From assembly GCA_022447405.1 (NCBI GenBank), contig JAKVCE010000068.1:4075-9076 (forward strand): a stretch of DNA of 5,002 bases, given 5' to 3'. The DNA is from Planctomycetota bacterium. GTDB taxonomy: Bacteria; Planctomycetota; UBA1135; GCA-002686595. Below, piece by piece: positions 1 through 4,786 of this stretch (positions are counted from its first letter, which is position 1; each line of letters starts with the position of its first letter). Below the pieces are notes generated by a model, which saw nothing but the letters and a program-made list of their open reading frames with translations, made no database searches and was not told the DNA's origin. A program made the position numbers and the translations under genes.

Positions 1-236
1 AGTCCCTCGCTTGCGGAGCGCCCGTCGTCGTCGCCAGCGGCGGCTCCGCCGGAGAGGTCGGCGGAGAGGTCGGCTTGCAGGTCGACCCCAGCGACCCTGA
101 CTCCGTGGCGGGCGGACTCAAGGAGGCGCTCGAGCGGGGCGCGGAGCTCCGCAGGGGGGCGCTGGCCCGCGGCGCAGAGTTCACTTGGGAACGGAGCGCG
201 AGGGAGATCGAAGAGGTCTGGGGAGAGCTCACTTGA
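1..236 (+). CDS. GT4-family glycosyltransferase, C-terminal fragment (5' end outside window)
   Basis: The frame starting at base 3 is open from the window edge to a TGA at 234-236 and gives 77 residues. It begins SLACGAPVVVAS, then GGSAGEVGGEVGLQVDP, which matches the end of the nucleotide-sugar-binding lobe of GT-B fold family 4 glycosyltransferases (usual form: MACG-PVV-S---EV-GD-G--VDP). The closing helix (FTWERSAREIEEVW) is the usual C-terminal crossover helix. The catalytic E-x7-E motif would lie just left of the window, so donor and acceptor cannot be judged. The enzyme is expected to move a sugar from an NDP-sugar to a glycan or lipid-linked acceptor at the cytoplasmic face of the membrane. 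Its stop overlaps the start of another GT4 gene whose C-terminal region is similar in pattern, so the two probably act in one glycan pathway. Family assignment is good; specificity is unknown. Confidence 0.88.
   Translation, partial: SLACGAPVVVASGGSAGEVGGEVGLQVDPSDPDSVAGGLKEALERGAELRRGALARGAEFTWERSAREIEEVWGELT
51..74 (+). repeat. Perfect 12-bp tandem repeat (GGAGAGGTCGGC x2) inside the glycosyltransferase
   Basis: Two adjacent identical 12-base units lie at 51-62 and 63-74, in frame, encoding Gly-Glu-Val-Gly twice. GT4 proteins normally have two short similar blocks here (the EV-G and D-G part of the EV-GD-G--VDP motif), and the spacing to VDP fits the family without an extra four residues. 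It therefore looks like chance similarity in a conserved motif rather than a recent duplication. Confidence 0.8.
220..227 (+). promoter_or_regulatory. Ribosome binding site deciding the TTG start of the second glycosyltransferase
   Basis: GGGGAGAG lies 5 bases before the TTG at 233. This purine-rich stretch sits inside the end of the previous gene and supports coupled translation from the TTGA overlap rather than from the earlier TTG at 185. Confidence 0.6.
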
Positions 237-1348
237 GGGACGCCCCGCGCGTCCTCGTCTCCGGCGTCGTCCTCGACCAGCCCATGGGCGGCGTGCGACG
301 ACACAACGCAGAGCTCCTGCCTAGAGTCGCGAAGCTCCTCTCGGACGCGGGCGGTGAGCTCGTCCTCATGGAGGGCAAGGCGCCCGTCGCCTTCGAGCTC
401 CCCGCTGACCTCAGGATCCTAAGGAGCGACGTCCCCTCAAGCCCCGCTCCGGTCCGCGCCAGCTTCGAGGGACGCGCGCTCAGGAGCGCGCTCCAAGAAG
501 AGGCCGCGGCTGGACGGCCCATCGACCTCGTCCACCTCGGGCACATGCCTGCGCCGCGCTCGCTCCCCGTCCCCCACACGCACACGATCCACGACCTGCG
601 CATGCTCAACCTGGAGCACACGCCGATGTCACGGCGCCTGGTCTCCCGACACGTCATCGGCGCGGCAGTCACCGGCGCGACAAAGCTCATCACAGTCAGC
701 GAGCTCGTGAAGGGAGAGCTCATCGCTGAGTTTGGCGCAGAGGAGGAGCAGGTCTGCGTCGTCCCGAACGGCTGCGACCACTTGCCCGCCCTGAAGCGTG
801 AAGAAAAGGACCGCGGCCCGCTCCTCAGCGTCGGCCACTTGGAGCCCAGGAAGAACGTCCAACTCCTCATCGAAGCCATAGCCCTCGACGAGGCGCTCGG
901 CGAGCTCGTCCTCGTCGGCGCGCCCAAGGGGAGCGAGCGAGATCTCTTACAAGCCTTGGCCAAGGAGCGCGGCGTCAGCGAGCGCGTGCGCTTCGCGGGG
1001 GTCGTGAGCGATGAGGAGCTCGCAGCGCTCTACGCCCAGTGCTCAGCCTGCGTCTTCCCCTCGAAGCTCGAGGGCTTCGGGATCGGCGTGGCGGAGGCGA
1101 TGCGCGCCGGCGCGCCGGTCGCCATCGCGAGAGGTACGGCCATGGATGAGGTCGCGGCAGGCTGCTGCGTGGAGTTCGACGCGGAGGACGCCAGCGACTG
1201 CGTCCGCGCCCTGCATGAAGCCACCTCAATGGAAGAGGGCGCGCTTGAGGCTGCGCGTGAGCGCTCGAGAGCGTTCTCTTGGGACGAGAGCGCTGGCCGA
1301 CTCCTCGACGCTTGGCTGAGAGCGATCGCTGGCGAGGTCCCGGGCTGA
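233..1348 (+). CDS. GT4-family glycosyltransferase (MtfB-like), complete
   Basis: This 371-residue protein has the two-domain layout of GT-B glycosyltransferases. The N-terminal acceptor lobe starts with a beta strand and glycine loop (RVLVSGVVLDQPMGG, residues 6-20) and contains T-I-H-D-L at 118-122, typical of the mannosyltransferase-B-like GT4 subgroup. The donor lobe shows VSE (155-157), VPNG (177-180), GHLEPRKN (201-208), RFAGVVSDEELAALY (253-267) and the E-x7-E motif with E280 and E288 (EGFGIGVAE). Length is normal. It should transfer a hexose, perhaps mannose, from a nucleotide sugar to a growing polysaccharide or O-antigen-like chain in the cytoplasm; the sugar is inferred only from subgroup resemblance. 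I chose the TTG at 233 because it overlaps the upstream TGA as TTGA, has a good ribosome site 5 bases before it, and puts the first beta strand at the N terminus; an earlier in-frame TTG at 185 would add 16 residues with no family counterpart. It converges on the FHA gene. Confidence 0.93.
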   Translation: MRDAPRVLVSGVVLDQPMGGVRRHNAELLPRVAKLLSDAGGELVLMEGKAPVAFELPADLRILRSDVPSSPAPVRASFEGRALRSALQEEAAAGRPIDLVHLGHMPAPRSLPVPHTHTIHDLRMLNLEHTPMSRRLVSRHVIGAAVTGATKLITVSELVKGELIAEFGAEEEQVCVVPNGCDHLPALKREEKDRGPLLSVGHLEPRKNVQLLIEAIALDEALGELVLVGAPKGSERDLLQALAKERGVSERVRFAGVVSDEELAALYAQCSACVFPSKLEGFGIGVAEAMRAGAPVAIARGTAMDEVAAGCCVEFDAEDASDCVRALHEATSMEEGALEAARERSRAFSWDESAGRLLDAWLRAIAGEVPG

Positions 1349-1352
1349 GCCC
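1342..1352. terminator. Small inverted repeat at the convergent stop codons, possible weak bidirectional terminator
   Basis: GGGCT-G-AGCCC is a perfect inverted repeat (equivalently GGGC stem, TGA loop) that contains the glycosyltransferase stop codon and reaches the last base of the facing FHA gene's stop codon. The gap between the genes is only 3 bases, so any terminator must overlap coding sequence. On the plus side it is followed by a pyrimidine-rich stretch (TACTCTTCTTC) but no true T run, and on the minus side by none. The stem is short, so function is uncertain. Confidence 0.25.
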
Positions 1353-2173
1353 TAGTACTCTTCTTCGAGCTCGAAGCCAGGGTCGAGCTCGATCTCTTCT
1401 GAGCTCGTGAGGGAAGAGGTCCCCTTGAAGGCGAACCAGAACAGCGCCGCTGAGACGCCGAGGACGAGGAGGAAGACCAAGGCGCGGACCCAGAAGGGGT
1501 GCTGCGAGAGGTCGCTCGTCATCGCCGTGGCGTCGCTGTGGTGCGACGAGTACTGAAGGATCTCGCGCTCGCGGCGGTCGGAGACCTCGGCCGTTCGACC
1601 TCGCGCGGCAGACCTGAGCTCGCTGCGCCGCTCCTCGCTCAGCTTGGGCTTCGGCTTGGGCTTGTCCTCGAGGGACGGCGCGGCTCCGCCGACGCCGAGC
1701 TTCAGCTCGGGAGCGGGCGCGGGAGGAGGCGAGGCCGGAGCCGCGGGAGACTCATCGCTCACCTCCAAGTCGATCTCCTCTTCCAGGAAGAGCTCGTCCT
1801 CCTCCAACTCTGGTTCCGGAGCAGGGGCGGGGGGAGGCTCTACGGGCGCTGGCGCGGCCTCGACCGGCGCGGCTTGAGGCGCAGGCGCCTCATCCCCGCG
1901 GAAGCGCAGCTCGACCTTGCCGAGCTTGAACACGTCGCCGTCTGAGAGCTCGAAGCGCTTGGCGCGGACGCTGCCCAAGTGGATGCCGTTGCTGCTGTCG
2001 AGGTCTTCCAGGACCCAGGCGTCGCCCTCGGGGCGGAGCTTCGCGTGTACGCGGCTGACCGAGCCGTCGCGCACGACGACCTCACACTCAGAGACGCGCC
2101 CGAGGCGCACCTCCCCATCGAAGGAGTAGGTCTTGCCGAGGTCAGGGCCGGAGAGGACGAAGAGGCGGGGCAT
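1352..2173 (-). CDS. FHA-domain protein with disordered linker and C-terminal membrane anchor
   Basis: This 273-residue protein starts with a forkhead-associated domain (about residues 1-92), a phosphothreonine-peptide-binding fold. The signature residues are all present: G25-R26, S40-R41-x-H43, and N62-G63 after the SS pair. It should therefore be able to bind a phosphorylated partner. From about 93 to 225 the sequence is low complexity and probably unstructured: Ala/Pro-rich blocks around an acidic patch (119-140), a Lys-Pro repeat (171-177), then a charged Arg/Glu-rich segment (179-206). One hydrophobic helix follows (about 228-249), then a short acidic tail ending FELEEEY. Without an N-terminal signal, the FHA domain and linker are probably cytoplasmic, with roughly 24 residues outside. 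The ATG lies 2 bases after the stop of the glutaredoxin-like gene, so the two are co-transcribed; the ribosome site is poor, which suggests coupled translation. No kinase or phosphatase gene lies nearby, so the partner is unknown. FHA assignment is firm; the role (scaffold or signalling adaptor) is inferred. Confidence 0.92.
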   Translation of the reverse strand: MPRLFVLSGPDLGKTYSFDGEVRLGRVSECEVVVRDGSVSRVHAKLRPEGDAWVLEDLDSSNGIHLGSVRAKRFELSDGDVFKLGKVELRFRGDEAPAPQAAPVEAAPAPVEPPPAPAPEPELEEDELFLEEEIDLEVSDESPAAPASPPPAPAPELKLGVGGAAPSLEDKPKPKPKLSEERRSELRSAARGRTAEVSDRREREILQYSSHHSDATAMTSDLSQHPFWVRALVFLLVLGVSAALFWFAFKGTSSLTSSEEIELDPGFELEEEY

Positions 2174-2175
2174 GG

Positions 2176-2457
2176 TCAGCTGCGGGCGGTCTGGAGCGCT
2201 TGGCGGAGCTCCCTCGGGTCGATCTTCCCTTGGAGCAGGGGCTCGCCGTCGAGCTCGAGGACGGGGATGGAGAGACCGTAACGCTTCTTGAGCTCTCGGT
2301 CTGTGGTGACGTCCACCTCCCGCAGCTCAAAGCGGCGGTGGGCGCCCAACTTCTTGAGCTCTCCCTTCAAGGTCTCGCAGAGGCTGCACCCTGGCCCTGT
2401 GTAGAGGGTCAGGGTCGCGAGCTCACGTCGGGGGCGAAATCGGTCCAGCCAGGACAT
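2176..2457 (-). CDS. Glutaredoxin-like thioredoxin-fold protein with CxxC site
   Basis: This 93-residue cytoplasmic protein has the compact thioredoxin fold of glutaredoxins and the DUF836/glutaredoxin-2-like group. A first strand (ATLTLYT, 14-20) leads into GPGCSLC, with the redox pair C24-x-x-C27 at the start of the first helix. A second strand (FELREVDV) follows, and the cis-proline loop is Ile64-Pro65 (SIPVLELDG). A short basic N-terminal extension (SWLDRFRPRR) precedes the fold. It probably reduces or senses thiols or disulfides; the GPGCSLC form is typical of the uncharacterised glutaredoxin-like group rather than CPYC classical glutaredoxins, so glutathione dependence is uncertain. It is the first gene of a two-gene minus-strand unit with the FHA protein 2 bases downstream, and it faces the ABC operon across a short divergent gap. 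The nearest purine-rich stretch (AGGCGGAGAG on the minus strand) ends 13 bases before the ATG, rather far for a good ribosome site. Confidence 0.9.
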   Translation of the reverse strand: MSWLDRFRPRRELATLTLYTGPGCSLCETLKGELKKLGAHRRFELREVDVTTDRELKKRYGLSIPVLELDGEPLLQGKIDPRELRQALQTARS

Positions 2458-2463
2458 GAAGGA

Positions 2464-2469
2464 ATTCTA
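2464..2469 (-). promoter_or_regulatory. Possible -10 element for the glutaredoxin-FHA unit
   Basis: On the minus strand TAGAAT lies 6 bases before the ATG at 2457, matching five of six positions of a sigma-70 -10 box in otherwise very GC-rich DNA. No convincing -35 lies 16-18 bases further upstream. If used, transcription would start at or next to the ATG, giving a nearly leaderless message. Confidence 0.28.
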
Positions 2470-2487
2470 GCTCTCCGCCTGCCGTGC

Positions 2488-2516
2488 TTGCGCGGATCCC
2501 CCTCCCTACCTAGCGT
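2488..2516 (+). promoter_or_regulatory. Possible promoter for the ABC export operon
   Basis: TTGCGC (2488-2493) and TAGCGT (2511-2516) are separated by 17 bases and match three of six positions in each of the sigma-70 boxes. Transcription would begin about 2522-2525, at or just before the ATG at 2525. No Shine-Dalgarno sequence is visible in front of that ATG, which agrees with a leaderless or very short leader. The match is weak and an alternative sigma factor is equally possible. Confidence 0.22.
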
Positions 2517-2524
2517 GGACCCCG

Positions 2525-3373
2525 ATGGCGGAGCCTCAGACAGCGGCGCCGGTGATCCGCTCAAGGGGAGTCACCAAGCGATACCGCGCCGGCCTCTTCA
2601 GGCGGCGCGACGCCCTCCGGGGAGTGGACCTCGAGGTGCAGCGAGGAGAGCTGCTCGGCCTCGCTGGCCCCAACGGCAGCGGCAAGAGCACCTGGATGCG
2701 GCTCGTCGCGGGTGTCGAGGTCCAGAGCGCCGGCGAGCTCGAGGTCCTGGGCGGGAGCACCGCAGAGACCGCAGTGAGGCGTGGCATCGGCTTCCTGCCT
2801 GAGGACGCGCCCTTCCCCGAAGAGCTCGGCGCGCGCGCTTGCCTCGAGCTCCTCGGCGCGCTCTCAGGGATGAAGCGCGACGAGGCGCGGACGCGCGGCG
2901 ACGCGCTCCTTGAGCGCGTGGGGCTCGCGGCAGAAGCAGAGACCTCACTAGGCAAGTTCTCTCGCGGGATGCTGCGCCGCTTCGGGCTCGCCCAGGCCTG
3001 GCTGCACTCACCCGAGCTCATCCTCCTCGACGAGCCCACCGCTGGGCTCGACGCAGAGGGCCACGAGGTCTTGCGCGGGCTCCTGAGGGAGGCCCGCGAG
3101 GCTGGGACGACCGTCTGCCTCTCGAGTCACATCCCCGGCGACTTCGGCGCAGGCTGCGATCGGCTCGCCGTGATGCTCGGCGGGGAGATCATCCGCAGCG
3201 GCGCACCCGACGAGCTCCTCGGTGAGCCCGGGCGCTGGAGCGTCGAGGTGGAGGGCCTAGAGGAGGCGCGCGTCGGCGAGCTCACCGATTGGCTCGAGCG
3301 CGCGGGCGCCGCGCGGGCTGAGGTCCGATCCACGGGGCGCGAGCTCTCCGACCTCTACAGACCACCGAGCTGA
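2525..3373 (+). CDS. ABC-2-type transporter ATP-binding protein
   Basis: This 282-residue cytoplasmic ATPase carries the full set of nucleotide-binding motifs: Walker A GPNGSGKST (48-56, K54), the Q-loop region at GFLPED (89-94), the signature FSRGM (145-149, a variant of LSGGQ common in ABC-2 exporters), Walker B LILLDE (165-170, catalytic E170), D-loop GLD (174-176) and the H-loop H202 in SSH. The Q-loop position appears to hold Glu93 rather than Gln, which is frequent in the CcmA/ABC-2 group. The C-terminal 45 or so residues form the short accessory region seen in this subfamily. It should power the membrane protein encoded 10 bases downstream, as a homodimer or with a second subunit outside the window. 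Substrate cannot be told; ABC-2 systems move drugs, lipids, polysaccharides or proteins, or act in cell-surface processes. The ATG at 2525 has no visible ribosome site, but the next in-frame start (GTG at 2552) has none either and would remove the beginning of the first strand. Confidence 0.95.
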   Translation: MAEPQTAAPVIRSRGVTKRYRAGLFRRRDALRGVDLEVQRGELLGLAGPNGSGKSTWMRLVAGVEVQSAGELEVLGGSTAETAVRRGIGFLPEDAPFPEELGARACLELLGALSGMKRDEARTRGDALLERVGLAAEAETSLGKFSRGMLRRFGLAQAWLHSPELILLDEPTAGLDAEGHEVLRGLLREAREAGTTVCLSSHIPGDFGAGCDRLAVMLGGEIIRSGAPDELLGEPGRWSVEVEGLEEARVGELTDWLERAGAARAEVRSTGRELSDLYRPPS

Positions 3374-3383
3374 GGCGGCCGCG

Positions 3384-4421
3384 ATGCACCCCTCCCTCAT
3401 CAAGCTCTCCTTCAGGCGCAGCCTCTGGCCTGCGCTCCTCATCGGCGGCCTCGCGCTGCTCTGGATCCTCTGGAGCGCGCACGCAGGCGAGGCGAGCGCG
3501 CTCGCCAGCCGCTCACGAGCGCCGGGGGTGTTGCGCTACTCCGTCTGGATGACCGGGCTCCTGGTCGTCGGACCGCTCCTCATCGCCAGCGCGGCGCGCG
3601 CCGGACACCGCCTCGCCCGCAGAGACGCAGCCTGGTGCGCGAGCCGGCCGGCCTCCAGGCTCTCCCTCTTCACCTCCTCCTGGGCAGGAGCTTCCCTGGC
3701 GGCCTGCGCCTGGCTCCTGCTCGTGGCCTTCACCGCAGAGCTCAGCGCTGGGGAGCATGAAGCGCGCGCGCTCCAGCCCGTGGGGAGCGCGACGCTCGCT
3801 CCCATCGAGAGCGAGCGGGCAGGGGTCGTGGCGTGGCAGCTGGATGCAGACGCTGCGGGGGGCGCCGATGTGCTGCGCGTCCCTGTGGGTCTCATCACAG
3901 TCGACGGCCCAGCGGCGACGGTGCGTGTCCGCCTCGCGCGCGTCACGGGTGACTCACTCACCGAGCGCGAGCTGCAGATCGCGACGAGGAGGCCCATCGA
4001 GGTCGACGTCCCGGGAGGGAGCGGGCCGCTCACCCTTGAGCTCGAGCGGCTGGGAGCGGGCGCGCTCGTGCTCGTCCCCTCCAAGCGCGCAGAGTGGTGG
4101 CGCGTCGCGGAGGGCCCGGCAGAGGCCTCTCTCCTCCTCAGCTATCAGTTCGGGCTCTTGGCCTGCGCCGTGCTCGCCTGGGCGATGTGCCTCGGGGTGT
4201 GGTTGCGCCCCGCGACAGCGACCGCGCTCACCCTCTCCGTCCTCCTCGCGCTGTGGGTCTCTGAGAGCGCGGTCGGAGGTTGGGGCGCGCTGATGGAGCA
4301 CATCGCAAACGGTGACCTCCCAGGTTCGCCCACCCTCCTGGGTGGCGCAGCCTGTCTGACTGCTTGGGCGACAGGGACCTTCGCGGGCTGGTGGGGACTA
4401 CGACGAGGAGCGCGCGCATGA
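3384..4421 (+). CDS. ABC-2-type permease-like membrane protein with a large extracytoplasmic domain
   Basis: This 345-residue protein has six probable membrane helices: about 14-31, 53-72, 97-118, 250-273, 277-293 and 318-338. Basic residues flank the predicted cytoplasmic parts (R11-R12, the Arg-rich loop 72-92, R275, and the RRGAR tail), so both ends are inside and the roughly 130-residue segment between helices 3 and 4 (119-249) is outside. That segment alternates hydrophobic and charged residues like a beta domain and contains no recognised catalytic motif. Six helices and position directly after an ABC-2-type ATPase gene (10-base gap, GAGG overlapping the ATPase stop, 8 bases before the ATG) make it the likely membrane partner of that ATPase, although sequence alone does not show a standard ABC-2 membrane domain signature. 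Its stop overlaps the next gene as ATGA. The partner role is a context inference; membrane topology is well supported; substrate unknown. Confidence 0.8.
   Translation: MHPSLIKLSFRRSLWPALLIGGLALLWILWSAHAGEASALASRSRAPGVLRYSVWMTGLLVVGPLLIASAARAGHRLARRDAAWCASRPASRLSLFTSSWAGASLAACAWLLLVAFTAELSAGEHEARALQPVGSATLAPIESERAGVVAWQLDADAAGGADVLRVPVGLITVDGPAATVRVRLARVTGDSLTERELQIATRRPIEVDVPGGSGPLTLELERLGAGALVLVPSKRAEWWRVAEGPAEASLLLSYQFGLLACAVLAWAMCLGVWLRPATATALTLSVLLALWVSESAVGGWGALMEHIANGDLPGSPTLLGGAACLTAWATGTFAGWWGLRRGARA
4405..4410 (+). promoter_or_regulatory. Ribosome binding site deciding the start of the TPR-like gene
   Basis: GAGGAG lies 7 bases before the ATG at 4418, inside the end of the permease gene. 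It supports this ATG, in an ATGA overlap, over the in-frame ATG at 4364, which would add 18 residues deep inside the permease and displace the N-terminal hydrophobic segment. Confidence 0.7.
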
Positions 4422-4786
4422 TCCAGGGCAAGGTCGCGCTTCAGGTCCTCGCCACCACCTGCGCCTTCGCGGGCGTCGCGCTCCTGCCCGCGCCCACCGC
4501 GCAGAGGAGCGGGCCGCTCGCGCCGATCGCCTCCTTCGTGGCGACCGTCCACTGGGCCAGAGCCGACGCAGCCTTTGACGAGGGACGCCTCGATGTCGGG
4601 CTGGCACGCGCCGAGCGTGCGCTCTCCCTGGACCCCAAGCCCTCTGAGGGCTGGTCCTGGCTGGCTAGCGTGCTCGTGCACCGCTTCGGCGCCCCAGAGT
4701 TCGAGGTCAGCCCCGCCGCGCGCCGCGCCGGGTCGCCGTGGCCTGCCGAGATCGCAGCGGCATCTACGACGTCGAGCAGAACCTGA
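4418..4786 (+). CDS. Exported or membrane-anchored TPR-like protein, apparently broken after about residue 104
   Basis: The frame gives 122 residues. Residues 6-27 form a hydrophobic stretch (ALQVLATTCAFAGVALLPA) after a lysine, suiting a signal peptide or N-terminal anchor. A single tetratricopeptide-like helix pair follows at about 46-83: W46-A-R-A-D-A-A-F-D-E-G, then A-E-R-A-L-S-L-D-P-K-P, the usual A-L-x-L-D-P ending of a TPR helix B, and a further helix start (SEGWSWLASVLVHRFGAPEFE). TPR proteins normally have several repeats, so 122 residues is short. From about residue 105 (base 4730) the sequence becomes low-complexity (WPAEIAAASTTSSRT) while the +1 frame becomes protein-like, so the native gene probably continued and is cut here. 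It is coupled to the permease by an ATGA overlap, which suggests a periplasmic or surface partner of the ABC system. Similarity beyond the TPR pattern was not recognised. Confidence 0.72.
   Translation: MIQGKVALQVLATTCAFAGVALLPAPTAQRSGPLAPIASFVATVHWARADAAFDEGRLDVGLARAERALSLDPKPSEGWSWLASVLVHRFGAPEFEVSPAARRAGSPWPAEIAAASTTSSRT
4711..4732. other. Pure G/C run at a probable sequence junction
   Basis: Twenty-two consecutive bases contain only G and C, rich in CCG and CGC steps. Protein-like sequence in the frame of the TPR-like gene ends here and protein-like sequence of a different kind begins in the +1 frame. Such a run is a plausible site for an assembly join, a template switch, an indel, or a real recombination breakpoint. 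Confidence 0.55.

Noticed and set aside
51..74. 12-bp tandem duplication as a recent insertion in the first glycosyltransferase
   Set aside because: The spacing from the EV motif to VDP fits normal GT4 proteins, so no extra four residues appear to have been added.
229..963. Long minus-strand open frame (244 codons) opposite the second glycosyltransferase
   Set aside because: It is Ser/Arg/Ala-rich with no domain pattern, while the plus strand carries all GT4 motifs here. It is a shadow caused by high G/C at third positions.
1499..1945. Plus-strand open frame (148 codons) opposite the FHA gene
   Set aside because: Arg/Gly/Leu-rich low-complexity translation with no ribosome site; the minus strand encodes the FHA protein's linker.
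2200..2802. Plus-strand open frame (200 codons) crossing the divergent gap into the ABC ATPase
   Set aside because: It lies opposite the glutaredoxin-like gene, then out of frame with Walker A. Its second half is an Arg/Pro-rich shadow translation.
2795..2812. Glu in place of Gln in the Q-loop as a sign of a degenerate ABC ATPase
   Set aside because: A Glu after LP is common in the CcmA/ABC-2 group, and every other ATPase motif, including the catalytic Glu and the H-loop His, is intact.
3375..3382. GCGGCCGC palindrome between ATPase and permease genes as an operator
   Set aside because: An 8-base G/C palindrome in a 10-base intra-operon gap is expected in DNA of this composition, and there is no promoter to regulate at this position.
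4330..4345. Hairpin CCACCC-TCCT-GGGTGG as a terminator or attenuator
   Set aside because: It lies inside the permease coding sequence with no T run and encodes ordinary residues before the last helix. Six-base stems are common by chance at this G/C content.
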